Below are positions 35,091 to 46,908 of a stretch of 64,000 nucleotides of DNA, piece by piece. The notes under the pieces are model-generated. The model saw only the letters and a program-made list of their open reading frames with translations. It did no database searches and had not been told where the DNA came from. The stretch is from Gamsiella multidivaricata (taxonomy: Eukaryota; Mortierellomycota; Mortierellomycetes; Mortierellales; Mortierellaceae). Position 1 is the first letter of the stretch, and each line of letters opens with the position of its first letter. The stretch is from contig NW_026251814.1 in NCBI RefSeq assembly GCF_025024155.1, positions 1 through 64,000 of the forward strand, given 5' to 3'. The position numbers and the translations under genes are program-made.

Positions 35091-36622
35091 ATGGCAAAGG
35101 TCGTCGCTGCAAAAGGTTCCAAGACCGCCAACAAGGCCGGCAAGAAGGAAAAGAAGCCTGTCGTCGAGTCTGACTCCGATTCTTCTTCCTCCTCCTCCTC
35201 CTCCTCCTCCTCTTCCTCCTCGTCTTCCTCCTCTTCCGACTCTGATTCCTCTGACGACTCTGACGACGAGGAGAAGAAGGAGGAAGTAAAGGCTAAGGAA
35301 TCTAGCTCTGACTCTGACTCTGACTCTGATAGCTCTTCCTCTTCATCCGACTCAGACTCAGACTCAGACTCGAACGAGGCCGAATCCGCCAAGGAGGAGG
35401 CTAAGAAGGCTGCCGAGTCTTCTTCCTCGTCTTCTTCTTCGTCTTCATCCTCATCGTCTTCGGACGATTCTTCGGATTCCGACTCGGATGCTGATGACGA
35501 AAAGGAGGGCGACGAGGACACCAAGATGGACGTCGACGAGAAGAAAGAATCCTCTTCTTCTTCGGACTCTGACAGCTCCTCTTCTTCCTCTGATTCGGAC
35601 AGTTCTTCTTCCTCTGATTCGGATAATGACTCTGACGACGAAAAGGAGGACGACTCCGACAACAAAAAGCGCAAGGCCGATACCGAGGAAACCCCCCTCA
35701 TCAAGAAGCCCAAGACCGAGACCCCTGCCGCTGCCAATGGCGCTTCGACTACCGTCTTCGTCGGCGGTCTTTCCTGGAATGTCGATAATGACTGGCTCCG
35801 CTCCGAGTTTGCCGAGTGCGGTGAAATCGCCGATGTCCGTGTCATTACCGATCGCGACTCTCAGCGCTCCAAGGGGTATGTGTTCTTACATTCTTTTCGT
35901 TGTTTAATTGCTCCGCACAGCTTGTCTTGACCCCAACTGCATCTGCTTCACATACTAACCCGCATCAAAACTACTTTGCCACTTTGTCACCCCAAATTTT
36001 CCACGAAAAAAGGTTCGCCTACATTGAGTTCGCCGATGCTGAGGGTGCCCAGGCCGCACTGGCCCTCGCTGGCAAGGAAATCGACGGTCGTGCCATCCGC
36101 GTTGACCTCTCCGAGGGCCGCCCCCAGAAGAAGGAGGCCAAGTCCTTCAACAACACCCCCCAGGGTGAGGCCAGCGACACGCTTTTCGTCGGCAACTTGT
36201 CCTTCACTGCGACCGAAGACGATCTGCGTAACGCCTTTGCGGAATGCGGTCAGATCCTGTCGGTTCGTCTGCCCACAGATCGTGAGAGCGGCCAGCCTAA
36301 AGGATTCGGCTATATCCAGTTCTCGACCGTTGATGAGGCTAAAGCTGCGATTGCCTGGAACGGATCTGATCTGGCAGGACGTCCTTGCCGTTTGGATTTC
36401 GCTGGAAAGAAGCCTGAGCGTGCGGAGGGTGGCGGTGGTGGATACGGTGGTGGTGGATACGGTGGTGGCGGACGAGGCGGTCGTGGCGGTGCTCGTGGCG
36501 GTGCTCGTGGTGGAGCTCGTGGTGGACGTGGTGGCGCGGGCGGTGCCCGTGGAGGACGCGGTGGTTCCACGACCAACCGTGGTGGATTCGGTTCCTTCCA
36601 GGGATCAAAGGTCACTTTTTAA
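35091..36622 (+). CDS. NSR1: Nucleolin-like nucleolar RNA-binding protein (NSR1/gar2 type)
   Basis: Two exons, 35091-35875 and 36013-36622 (464 aa), joined within RRM1 (SQRSKG|FAYIEF). Architecture: a short Lys-rich start (MAKVVAAKGSKTANKAGKKE), a long acidic serine region made of Ser runs and SD/DS repeats alternating with KE-rich blocks, a nuclear localisation signal (NKKRKA), RRM1 (TVFVGGLSWNVDNDWLRSEF), RRM2 (TLFVGNLSFTATEDDLRNAF and GFGYIQFSTVDEAKAAI), then a Gly/Arg-rich GAR tail (RGGARGGARGG). This is the NSR1/gar2/nucleolin layout, a nucleolar factor for pre-rRNA processing whose acidic Ser blocks are CK2 substrates. It lies tail-to-tail with the ABC transporter gene, 0.3 kb apart. 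Confidence 0.95.
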
Positions 36623-36925
36623 GAGCATCGATCTTTTCTTTCATTTAATTTTCTTCGTTCTCAAGTTTTGCCCTTTAGCATATCATCACACACAACACAC
36701 ACACACACGTTTGTACAATACTCATCTAAAAAAAAAAAAAAAAACTTTTTGCCTCCCAATGGCAGCGTCGCTCCTGCCTTTGTAGACTTTGTAATAAACT
36801 ACACAGTCATTTAAAGAAACATAAAAAAGCTTTTATTGCTTTATGGAGATTACGTGGGGCTATCTAAAAATAAAAGGCCTCGAATATAAAAAATAAAAAA
36901 AATAGAGACGCGTTGGATCGCGCGT
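36623..36925. other. Shared 3' region of NSR1 and the ABC gene
   Basis: Tail-to-tail spacer with a CACACA run, an A17 run (about 36727-36744) and A/T-rich poly-A signals for both strands. Confidence 0.6.
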
Positions 36926-39900
36926 TTACCTCTTGTTCCACTTGAGGTAGCGGATACCAACCACGACTATGATGATATTAAACACCAAGTAGATGCACAT
37001 GATACCCAGGTTCCTCCAGCGATACGCAAAGTCCATGCTTAGGCCTTGGTAAAAGTCCTGGCCGTACGAATACTCGCAGTACTGGCAGTTCGAGGTATCG
37101 TTCGGATTGTTGATGTATCCCGTCGCAGCCTGCATGAACGAGGCCGCGTATTGCCCACATGTCTGGCCCGCGGGCGTGTTGAACACCGAGAATTCATCCC
37201 CTTCGCATCTAACGCGGACGTCGTGCAGCTGAACAGTAACCAAGGCTTCGATCACATAGTGGTACGGGTCAAGCCAATACATCCACGAGGACCAGAACTT
37301 AGGCATCGAGGCCTTTGGCATCATGACACCGCAGAACAAGTTCAGTGACGAAAAGATAAACGGGTTCAGCAGCGCTGCCACCGTCGTCGAAGGCGTGAGC
37401 GCCGCAATAGCCTGACCCAGCGTGACCGCGAACAAACAGAAGACGATCAACATTAACCAGGTGAAGAACGTCAGGATCGAGCTCGACACGAATCCGACTG
37501 TCCAGTAAAAGACCAGGAAGAAGACGGTTCCCGCCAGGATCACATAGGGAATCTCGATCAGGACGATCGACGCTGCAAAGGGCATCCATCCGTAGTACTT
37601 TCCAGCGAGCTCGCGGTAGAACCATTGACGCTCCGTATGGAACCGGGGTTGGGCCATGTTGACAAGCAAGGCAGCCATGACCATGATCTGGAAAACGACG
37701 AACACACGGGATTGGAGATCGACCTTGGATCCGCCCAGTCGGTAGAACGAGAATCCATTGAGGAGCGCAAAGATGATCATCATGAAGATACGGCCGAAAT
37801 TATACTGAGGTAGTCGCCAGTAGGTGCGGGACATGCGCTTGAAGACATATTTGAGCTGTAACTTGGTACCTGAGGCGTACTCCAGCGCATCATCATGCTG
37901 GCGCTGGTGATGCGAACCAGAGCCACTGGCATCGTGTGGATGCTTGCGTGTGGCCTGGATGGCAGACGAGAGCTCCCTCCGCTCAGGCGAGGCATCCCAT
38001 ATCTGGGGCCATTCGAGTCCAGAATGGCGGGCGTTGACAACATCCAGGATATACTCGGCAGGGTTGGCATGGGGAGCGCATTTGGGTGCACCGTTCCTCT
38101 CGAAGTAGCTGATCAACATAGAAGAGTCTGGGCCGAGGTCACCGAAATAGACGGTCCTTCCACCCTTGGCGAGCAGAAGCAGGTCGTCAAAGAACGCAAA
38201 CAACTGGGAAGAGGGCTGATGGATAGTGCACAGGATAGCTTGACCCTGATCCGTCAACTTGCGCATGAAACGCATGATGTTGTACGACGCCTGAGCATCC
38301 AGACCAGAGGTGGGTTCGTCCAGGAACAGCAACTTGGGTTTGGCCACGAGCTCGACACCGATTGTCAAACGCTTGCGCTCCTCGACCGAGATACCAAAAC
38401 CAGACTCAGTGGTACCAATGACAGCGTCCGCAATGTTTTCCATCTCAAGAATCTTAATAATCTCTTCAACGTACGCATCCTTCTCGGCCTCAGAAACATT
38501 AGCGGGCTGACGAAGGTAAGCAGAGAACTGGAGGGCTTCACGGACAGTAGTCTCGGGGACATGGACATCGAGCTGTTCACAGTATCCGGTCGTCCGCTGG
38601 AAATCACGACGAAGAGGCTCGCCATCGACCTCGACAGTTCCGGAAACGGTTCCGACGTTCTTGCGCTGAGCGAGGACATCCAGAAGAGTCGTCTTTCCGG
38701 CACCGGAGGATCCCATCAGAGCGGTCATGGTTCCAGGCTTGACAAGACCCGCAATGTCGGTCAACAACTGCTTCTGGCCCGAAGGATCGAACTTGTAAGG
38801 AACAATGTAGTTAAGGTTCTCCCAGGCAAAAACGGATCCCTTGGCCATATCCGCGATCTCAATAGTTGAGTCACCCTTATCGCTCTGGACGTTAGCCTTG
38901 GGTGCAACGGCAACGCTGTTGACAGTGGATCCCGAGGCGTTGTGAAGGGTCTCTTCGTCCTCAGGATGGGGCTCTGCCAGATGGGTGCCCTTCTTGTAGA
39001 CATTGGTACTGAAACCACCCTTGCCGAACTCGATTTTCTCGAGCGCATAGCATGTGACGAAGACAAAGAACAGCCAGAAGAGAATAACGGCCAAGATATC
39101 GAGTCCCATTTCGGATGTCTTGTAACGATATGCGGCATATAGGTAATCGGATCCATCGACTAGGGTGGTACCGGGCTTGGACCCAGCGAGGGTGCAGACC
39201 TGATAGTTGATGTCAGTGTAGGAGGGACCACGAGGAATCATGGCTGGACCGGCGCAGTCAAACGTCAATCCCGTCATCTCGTTCGATATCAGGGCTTTGA
39301 ATGCATATGCGAGCGGATTAATCCAGAAGATCCAGATGAACCATGGATGCATGGACTGGTACGGAATCATGTATCCGGAATACAAGATCAAGGCCAAGAG
39401 AATCAGACCAGAGTTACGCGATGCAGCATCGAAGGTGGCCGAGACTGCTGCCCACTATATAGCAAAGAGGTGTGGAGCGATTGAGTTAAACCTACGTTGG
39501 ACTCGAGAACCCGATCGTAAGGCATAGCATCGAATCCCAGACAACATACCATTCTGAAGAATGCGGTCATGCAGAGAGCACAGAGGAATAGAATGATACA
39601 GAATAATAGCCATTTGACAAAAGTCCTTTGCAGCCCTGACATAAAATAAAGCACGACAGAGAACAGAAGAATCTGCATAATAACCAGGGGAATATCGACA
39701 CAGATCTGTGAGATCGCAAAGGCAGCAGGGCGGTACATGGCGAATCCTTTGTGCTAAAGAACACATGAAACAAAAGACAGCAAAATATGTTAACTGCATA
39801 TCCAAAGCTACACTAACAAACTCGTCTCAAATAATCCTGAACATACCTTGTACAAGATCGGACGACCTTGCATAGCCATTGGCAATTCAGCTTGAGAGAT

Positions 39901-42151
39901 CAGGGCGTTGAAGAGCAGGGAGAAGAATAAGACACCTCCACGAGTGAAGGCACCGTTGGCAGACATGGGCAACAGGAAGAAGACACTTCCGACAATGATA
40001 GCTTTGATCACCTAGAAAATATGGTCGACAAAATATCTGTGTTAGAAATGCGTGTCTTCCTCATTATACAAGCACTACATTATCAGGAGGTAACGGCGTC
40101 CTACATTGGAGGCATAACGGGAGACGACGGAGGTCATGTCTCCCTTTGTGAGCTGGAACTGGCGCACAGTCAGGGCCTTGACCTGAGCCACAAAGTTGAT
40201 CGTGTAAGGGTCCTGGACCGAAACGTGCTTCTGCTTCGTCTGCTTTGTCGCCTCCTTGAAATCATCGACAGGGTTGACCTCTTGGACCTGGCCCCGATAC
40301 TCGATACGCTGCTGCTCCTCCAGTTCATAGTAGCGCGAGGCCTTGTACACATCCTCAAATTCCTTGGAGGAGCGAGGAACACGGCCAGAGAAGCCAGAGC
40401 GAGGTTTGCGCTCATGAGGATCCGTGATAGCAGTGAGGAAATCCGCTGTGGTTTGACGAGCGGGACATTCAAATCCAAGATCGATGAAATACTGGCGCGC
40501 CTCATTTGCTGGACCAAAGAAGATGCAGCGACCCTCGTAAAGCAGTAAGGTCTTGTCGAACAGGTCATAGATGTTCTCAGACTAATGACACATTGCCAAA
40601 TAGAGAATGTGAGAACTTAGTATCCATGCTGGAACAATGATGGTAGTAGACAGCGAGAAAGCAGCGTGGTACTAAACTTACAGCCTGGTAGATGGTGACG
40701 ACGGTTGCCTTGTTGAGCAGGTTCTATATGGAAATGATCGGATAGAAAAGTATGGATTGTTTCAAACGCGTGAGACATGACCTGGAACCGAGGTGGATAC
40801 TAAAGATTAATAAGAGGTGATCTTACGGTCTGAACACGCAGTGATTTAACATAATCAAGAGCCGAGGAGGCATCGAGACCGCGAGTGGAACCGTCCCACA
40901 TGTTGACAGCTGAGCGAGTGGCCATCTGCTCAGCGATCGAAAGACGCTTGCGCTCTCCTCCGGAAATACCACGGATAAAGGCATTTCCGACGACGGTATC
41001 AACCTGCTTCGTGAGACCATACATCTTTGTGAGGACGCTGAGGAACTCGCTGACAAAGTCCTTGCGGTGGTCCTGCAAACGCTTCGAGGGTGTCTTGGTT
41101 TTAAGAGCCATCTCCAGGGTCTGGCGCACCGTCAGGGTTGGATAGTGGAAGTCATCTATTTTCGCAATTGATAGAGAGCAAGAACTGCATGTTAGACTTC
41201 GCCTTGAACAAAAACGTCGTAGCTTGGATGTCATGAACAAAAATAGCAATAGCACCCATGACAGCAGAGCAAAAAAAAAAAAAAAAATCCGTTCCTTGGG
41301 ACATGTTCACTTCAAGTAAATATATTACCTTCTTGGTTGTACAAGACCTCGCCACGATGGTGCACTGCAATCTCCTCAGCAGTGAAAGGGCCATAGGTGA
41401 CATCACCCGTGATCTGCTTGTAGTTCTTGCGCTCGTTGGCGAGTACACGCAGGAGGGTCGAGCATCCGGCTCCAGGGCGACCCAGGACCAAGATCATCTC
41501 ACCATCACGACAAAATCCGTTCATGGGATGAAGAATCGTCTTGGTGATGACCTTTGGTCGCTTCTGTCCACGGGAAAAGCATTTCTTGGCCCAGAAGAAT
41601 GGGTTAACCAGATTCGCAAGACCGATAAATGGATCCGCAAACACGGCGATATGCTGCGCTCCGACACCCTCACCTAAGACCTCGAGGTTCTCCCAGGCCA
41701 CACCGAGGTTACGACCTTTGATTCCGGCGGCCTGTGCTTGGGGCACAATGTTCTTAAGGTACTCTGTTAAATCAAAGTCACCGCCATCATCCTGGGTTTT
41801 CTCGCCAGTGGTAACACGGTAGAGTGACGATCGTCTCGTCAGTTTGCGCTCAAGGCTTTTAAAGTCCTTTTCGGCTCCGACGACGTTCACGCGCGAGGGA
41901 CCTTCACCCCAACGACCGCTGATAGCATCCTCGTAGGTGCCGTTCTCGGAACCGTTCTCGGAATCGTTATCTTCGTCGGTGTCGTCGTCATCGACTTGTT
42001 GTTTCTCATTATTGAGACCAGACACGACAGTTTCTTGAGGACGAGGGTGTTGTCCTGGGTGCTGGCTAGATGGCTGCAGGGAAGGGTTGCGCAGGATTCC
42101 TGGCTGCCTTGGGTCGCCATCGCCCAAGGGTGTGTCACTTGGGTTGGACAT
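36926..42151 (-). CDS. PDR-type (full-size ABCG) multidrug ABC transporter
   Basis: Seven exons: 42151-41329, 41155-40827, 40723-40682, 40581-40105, 40011-39847, 39753-39550 and 39454-36926. All have GT/AG ends and correct phase, giving 1522 aa in the (NBD-TMD)2 order of yeast Pdr5. NBD1 has the fungal-type altered motifs: Walker A GRPGAGCSTLL, signature ISGGERKRLSIAE and degenerate Walker B NMWDGSTRGLD. NBD2 has Walker A GSSGAGKTTLLDVLA, signature region SVEERKRLTIGVEL and LLFLDEPTSGLDAQ. Each NBD is followed by six predicted membrane segments and a Cys-containing extracellular loop. It exports drugs and lipids across the plasma membrane. The Asn/Asp-rich N-terminus (DDDDTDEDNDSENG) is cytosolic. 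Exon 3 is only 42 nt. Confidence 0.97.
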
Positions 42152-42614
42152 GAGCAGAGAGGATTATCTGCTATAGCGGGCGATATGAAAGGGATGGGGT
42201 CAGTCCTCTGTTAAGGCTGAGTGCCAAGGGGATAAGCAAATAAAGATGAAGACGAGAGGAAGAGAAGGGTGGTACCGTTGGATGAGAATCGACTGTCGAC
42301 TGGTATGTGTTGAGGTGGAGAGAGAGGGTGTGAGTGTGTGAGGAGGTGATTATGTGGAGGTATGCAGAAATGCGATGTTGGTGGCAGAGAAGAGATCGAG
42401 AGAGGGGAGAAGGTATGAAGGTGTGAAGAGAGAAGCAATTTTCTGGTCACTTTTCTTTCAGAATGGAAACGAACAGGCACAATTGACGTTGCGACAATAC
42501 CTCTTGCGAATGAATGTTTGCGAGATGCTGGGTATCGAGTGAGGACAGTTTGAGAATGAAGAAGATAAATGAGACCGTTGTTGACGGGGTCCAAGGGCGG
42601 TGGGATGGGGTTCG

Positions 42615-42621
42615 TTTTATA
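42615..42621 (-). promoter_or_regulatory. Candidate TATA box of the ABC transporter gene
   Basis: TATAAAA on the minus strand about 460 nt before the ATG at 42151; the intervening leader is pyrimidine-rich on the coding strand. No pleiotropic-drug-response element was recognised. Confidence 0.3.
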
Positions 42622-43644
42622 TGGCGATTGCTCTCTCGTAAGACTGATTAGCAGCATTCGCAATGCGTTCACCTTCCTCTCTTTGCAAACAAACAAGTTG
42701 TGCAGCAAACCATAGCCTACTCGGGATGTACATCCCACGGAATGAACGCCCAGAACAGGATTTTACCTACATCTATTTTATTTTTCGGATTTGGAACAGT
42801 GTTCCATGGTATTACCCATCCTGTCTTGGTATCCTTCATTCACTCACTCCTTCCAATGGCAAGTAGGACAAGCCCTGATCCTCTGTACTTGTATCCGCAC
42901 TTGCAAGAGCGCAGGAATGATCAATGCTGTCAACCCACGCAACCTGCAATGGACAACTGAAACGGATAGAGTCTTGGTCTGATTCCTTACCATATGAGAG
43001 AACATAGTTACTATATAGTTCATTCATGGGCTGTAGTAGTTCATAAAGTACGGTCTTTTCAATTACAACATACTCTTCGGCCCTTTTATTCCGATGCCAG
43101 CGGATACACGCGCAAAAAAAAAAATGCATTTTGCTATTAAACAACATAGAACACTCTCTCCCCACTTCGCTATCCATTATCCATTCTCCGCCGACGAGCG
43201 AATCGGTGATAAAGATAGACCCCAGGTTGGCCAAGTAATCAGTACCTCTAAATCCAAATAGCAAAAGCAACAAAGAAGGCAGGAATGTGAACATTTCACA
43301 GTCTCCCATCCTCGCATCCATTTCGGTCTTCAGCCCATCTCGGACATAAAACAAGGGCTTGAAGAGAAGGAATAGAGAGGAAGCACACGAGCACCCTGTG
43401 CTCCTGCGTAACAAACCCTTTCGTACTTTTTTGTAAAAGCAAAATGGCGGTGAACCTGCCTCAATCGCTGAGGTACAGTCTTGTAGTGCGAATAGATCAG
43501 CGGGTGCAGCAAAAGAACATTTTGCGCAATTCGCTCACGGCGCAATTACTTCATGTCTTTTGTTGTGATACAAACAGGTAAACAGGTGTAAACACAGGCG
43601 CAGGCGCACGCACATAAACTGGCTAAACCTGTCCCGCACGAATC
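42622..43644. other. No gene recognised
   Basis: Upstream of the ABC gene. The frames 42836-43414 and 43330-43545 (minus) show no domain or partner exon. Confidence 0.4.
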
Positions 43645-44665
43645 AATTGCTCAGATAGATCAGCAAATCGCTTTGAGAACCACTCAGAGGGATTGTTATT
43701 CTAGACATCAGCACAGGATAATTGGACGAGAAGAGCACATCCCCGTGGATGAGACGTGTGTATCAGGTCTGGGGGTGGAGCACACAGAAAATGAATAAAT
43801 AGAAAGCATCGATCGACAAGGAACCAACTTACCGTGGGATAACCGTTTTTGCGTACTCATTCCATATATCAGCCGAGTATTGTAAAAAAGCTTCCTCAGT
43901 AGATAGAAAAGCAGCCCATTCCTCCTACCCTCAATTTACTGTCGCCACACTTTTTTTCTCGTTATTTGTCCTTGAGTACTGCCATCTTTATTGGCTGTTC
44001 CATTGACGAAAAGTAGACACAGTTGCGGGCGAGGGAAACACGCCATTGAATCACTAGCCCTTGTTCGTATGGATACTTTTTTAGCCGATTCGCGCACAAG
44101 CATATAACAAGCATATATTTAGATGTCATCGTGAATCCCTTTTGTAGAAATAAGCAACTCTGTAACTGTTTGTCAATGATGCGTAATGTTATACATTCGA
44201 TGATTTTATGGACTAATAAATTGCCGGGCGAGTGGTCTGCTTAGAAATACAGCTCCATGGCGAATAAAAAACGAGTGCCTATACTGTGAACCCAGCATAA
44301 TGCCAGAAACCCATTTCGACCAGCGTGATAAATGGCCAATAGCACCGAGTCTTGTCACATCCAGAAGCGTCGAGCACCGGTAATTCACAGTTGTCTCTCA
44401 GCCTGGCAAGGATCTTGATGGGCCGTAGATCCCTCGGAAAGGCAGAGATTGGCAGATGGCTCAGGCAAGTCTCAAAACAACACATGTGGTTTAGGTACCA
44501 ACGCTTTCGCACCTCTGTCATCATCTTCAGGCAAGCCAGGAATATCGCCTCTTGTCTCTCGCAAGACGGTTTGCTCTGGAGAAGCAGTTCGATAGTCGCA
44601 GTAGCGTGTAGTCCCGGTGCAAAAAACCTCTCTAGCTTCAGCAAACTCGTCCACCACTTTAAAGA
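43645..44665 (-). CDS. Candidate exons of an unrecognised gene
   Basis: Three minus-strand blocks look coding. 44665-44279 reads from the AG after a T-rich tract: TSLLKLERFFAPGL, IELLLQSKPSCERQEAIFLA, CLKMMTEVRKRWYLNH. 43923-43829 reads EEWAAFLSTEEAFLQYSADI then WNEYAKTVIPR with a good donor (GTAAGT). 43710-43645 reads NNNPSEWFSKRFADLSEQLI then RAGQV and stop, after a TCTAG acceptor. The donor at 43828 and acceptor at 43711 do not keep frame between the last two blocks, so either I have the splice wrong, one base is off, or the gene is decaying. The first block faintly resembles the C-terminal half of a fungal regulatory protein; I assign no function. Confidence 0.3.
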
Positions 44666-46269
44666 AAAAAAAAAAAAAAAAAAAAAAAAAGATACAAATA
44701 GATAGACTTTTGTACTCTCCTATAGTCTCTTTCTTGCTGTAGCCCGCTGTTATCATGCTATGCTGTCCTGAGGCCCCCCTTACTCTAGCCAGGAAATAAA
44801 GAGAGTTCACTATTGCTCCATGGTCTGTTCCGAACAACTATAATCGCTGGCTAGTAACCATCACGATAGGACAATGGGAAGGGTGATTTGTTATGGCAAA
44901 GGACATTTTCCTAATGGCGTAGACAACCCCTTTTGGAAGAGGTACAACCCCTTTTGGAAGAGGTACAACTCCCTTTGACTCTGAGCTACGAAGTAACGCG
45001 CACCAGAGCCACCTGGTCCAGTCGGCTCTTCATCGGTCCGCTGCAAGATAACGCCGCAAACAATGAAAAATAAAATAAAATAAATTAAAAAAAAGCCGAA
45101 AGGTGCACAACATTGAAGGCCTAAAAGCAGCATAAGGTGAGGAAGTGGCAGGGAGCGTTGTGATAACAGGTATCTTATCTGACCAAATGCTGTTCAGTAG
45201 AAGAACCGGAAACAGAAAAAAATGGCTCAAATAGTCACAGAACGTGATTCGAGTCAAAGTGTCTTCTGGAGTTGTGAAGACTGCCGTGTGTGGCCAGAGT
45301 AGAAGCAGATGTTTGACCCTATCCAGCCCTGTACAGCGTGGCCAAATCAGTTTCTTGCAATGGGCGTACAGAATAAGCCCTGTTCCAAATCCATAATAAA
45401 AGACAAATCTCGCCTCAGCGTGCGTGGACGACGCGACCATACATTGCGGCTCTAAACACGCACAGCCTCGCTCTCAGTGGTCAATTCGGACTGTCTAACT
45501 ATGGCTATGGAACCATGAGAGTCGCTATCCTAGGATAGGATCCTCTTGCAAAAAAAAAAAAAAAAAAAAAAAAACGGGGCACCAGGGCGTAAACAACCCG
45601 GACATGGATCCCATCCATATTTGTATCCACAAACCTAGCATTCCTGTATAACACATTCTTCTAGAGATCGTCGGAATTACAATAAGAGACTTTGGGGCGG
45701 TGCTTGTCACACTCAGGCACGACCGCTTCCTTCGGTCTCGTACGTGAGGTCTTCGGGCTCTCTGTAATTGGCTGCATTCGTAATACCTGGTTCTCGGCGT
45801 ACCACATTGTTTCATACATTGAAAAAAATGAGGGGCCCTGGATCGATCCCCTGTTGCCATCCTTCTTGATGTTCTACGCACCTTTTCCTCCATAGTAGGA
45901 GCTTACTCAGCCTCGCAATACCGACCTCCCGGCTCAGAAACCGTCTGGAATTATCCATTTGCGGCAACAAACTTTGAACAGAATAGTCAAACCGAATTAC
46001 TTCCTGTCCGTACGTGAAACAAGGCTGCTGCTGACATATCCCAGAGATGACGGATTCTGGGATCCTAGCCAATCCTACAGTCACTGGCGCCTGGTCCCTG
46101 GAAACAAAGGAATGATCGGAAAGAAACGTGGATTTTCAGGCATATACCTGAAGTTATCGCCCCTGTCTATGCCCTATACTCCGAACTCTGCCACGAGGTC
46201 CCATCCAAGATCAGGGTAACCTTTACCAGGGAACCTACATAATCCCAGGCCTCTCGTGGAAAAAAAACA
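44666..46269. other. Poorly readable DNA with homopolymers; no firm gene
   Basis: Contains A tracts at about 44665-44690 and 45549-45573 and a 21-nt tandem duplication (44923-44964). A minus-strand piece near 45780-45665 reads TRPKEAVVPECDKHRPKVSY before a stop and could be a terminal exon, but nothing around it supports a gene. Confidence 0.4.
44923..44964. repeat. Perfect 21-nt tandem duplication
   Basis: Two identical, adjacent 21-nt copies (starting ACAACCCCTTTTGG) plus a third partial copy (ACAACTCCCTTTG). Confidence 0.9.
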
Positions 46270-46277
46270 TATAAATA
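46270..46277 (+). promoter_or_regulatory. TATA box of the second barrel-protein gene
   Basis: TATAAATA 113 nt upstream of the ATG at 46390, in typical position. Confidence 0.6.
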
Positions 46278-46389
46278 CCGAGCATCATGAGCTCTTTTAT
46301 GTCCATCATCATCAGCTTCTCATCGCTTCCTGATCCAACTACATCCAGCTACTTCGAACAACAACTTTACCTATCCCACTCTTTTCATC

Positions 46390-46908
46390 ATGGTCAAGGT
46401 CTCTTCCTTCGCGCTTTTCCTTGCTGCTACTGTCATCTCCTTGACCGGCGCTGCTCCTGTGTCTACTTCTACCAGCGATGACATTAAGATCACTATCCCT
46501 ACACCTGTCAAGAACGACACTCCAGTTCCAACTTCCCCTACTGAACAGTCGATCGAAACTCGCGCCGACGTCGATCAATTTTCTTCGTCCGTCAAGCACC
46601 AGGGCAAGGCCACCTGGTTCACGCACGGCTATGGCGCTTGCAATATCTACTGGGATGGCAACAAGGAGCCTGTCGTGGCCCTGAATGCCCACCAGATGGG
46701 TACGCAGTCCTGGGGAAACCCCGTCTGCGACCGCAAGGTCCGCGTCTACAACCGTCAGAACCCATCCAAGTCCGTCGTCGCTCGCATTGTCGACAAGTGC
46801 CCCGGTGATGAGTGTGCCTGGGGTTCTTTGGATCTCTCGCCCTTCGCGTTCAAGAAGCTCGGTCACCTGGACACGGGTATCATCGATATCTCCTGGAACT
46901 ATGTCTAA
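46390..46908 (+). CDS. Secreted double-psi beta-barrel (expansin/RlpA-like) protein
   Basis: Single exon, 172 aa. A signal peptide (SSFALFLAATVISLTGA) is followed by a Thr/Ser/Pro-rich spacer (TPVKNDTPVPTSPTEQS) likely O-glycosylated, then the barrel: GKATWFTHGYGACNIYWDGN, VALNAHQMGTQSWGNPVCDR and VARIVDKCPGDECAWGSLDL, ending in IIDISWNYV. The Asp-Lys-Cys/LDLS motif and Cys pairs fit the fungal RlpA-like/barwin-type fold. It is related in fold to the protein at 21396-22023, but that one has an intron, no spacer and low identity, so this is not a recent duplicate. Acts outside the cell; the substrate is unknown. No second carbohydrate-binding domain is present. Confidence 0.9.
   Translation: MVKVSSFALFLAATVISLTGAAPVSTSTSDDIKITIPTPVKNDTPVPTSPTEQSIETRADVDQFSSSVKHQGKATWFTHGYGACNIYWDGNKEPVVALNAHQMGTQSWGNPVCDRKVRVYNRQNPSKSVVARIVDKCPGDECAWGSLDLSPFAFKKLGHLDTGIIDISWNYV

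Noticed and set aside
35051..35845. Long minus-strand open frame of 264 codons opposite NSR1
   Set aside because: It is the antisense of the Ser/Asp repeat region and shares its low complexity; no domain or splice logic.
36310..36615. Pro/Arg-rich minus-strand frames opposite the NSR1 tail
   Set aside because: Antisense shadows of the RGG repeats.
37895..38869. 324-codon plus-strand frame inside the ABC gene
   Set aside because: Antisense of a strongly conserved NBD2 exon; no homology of its own.
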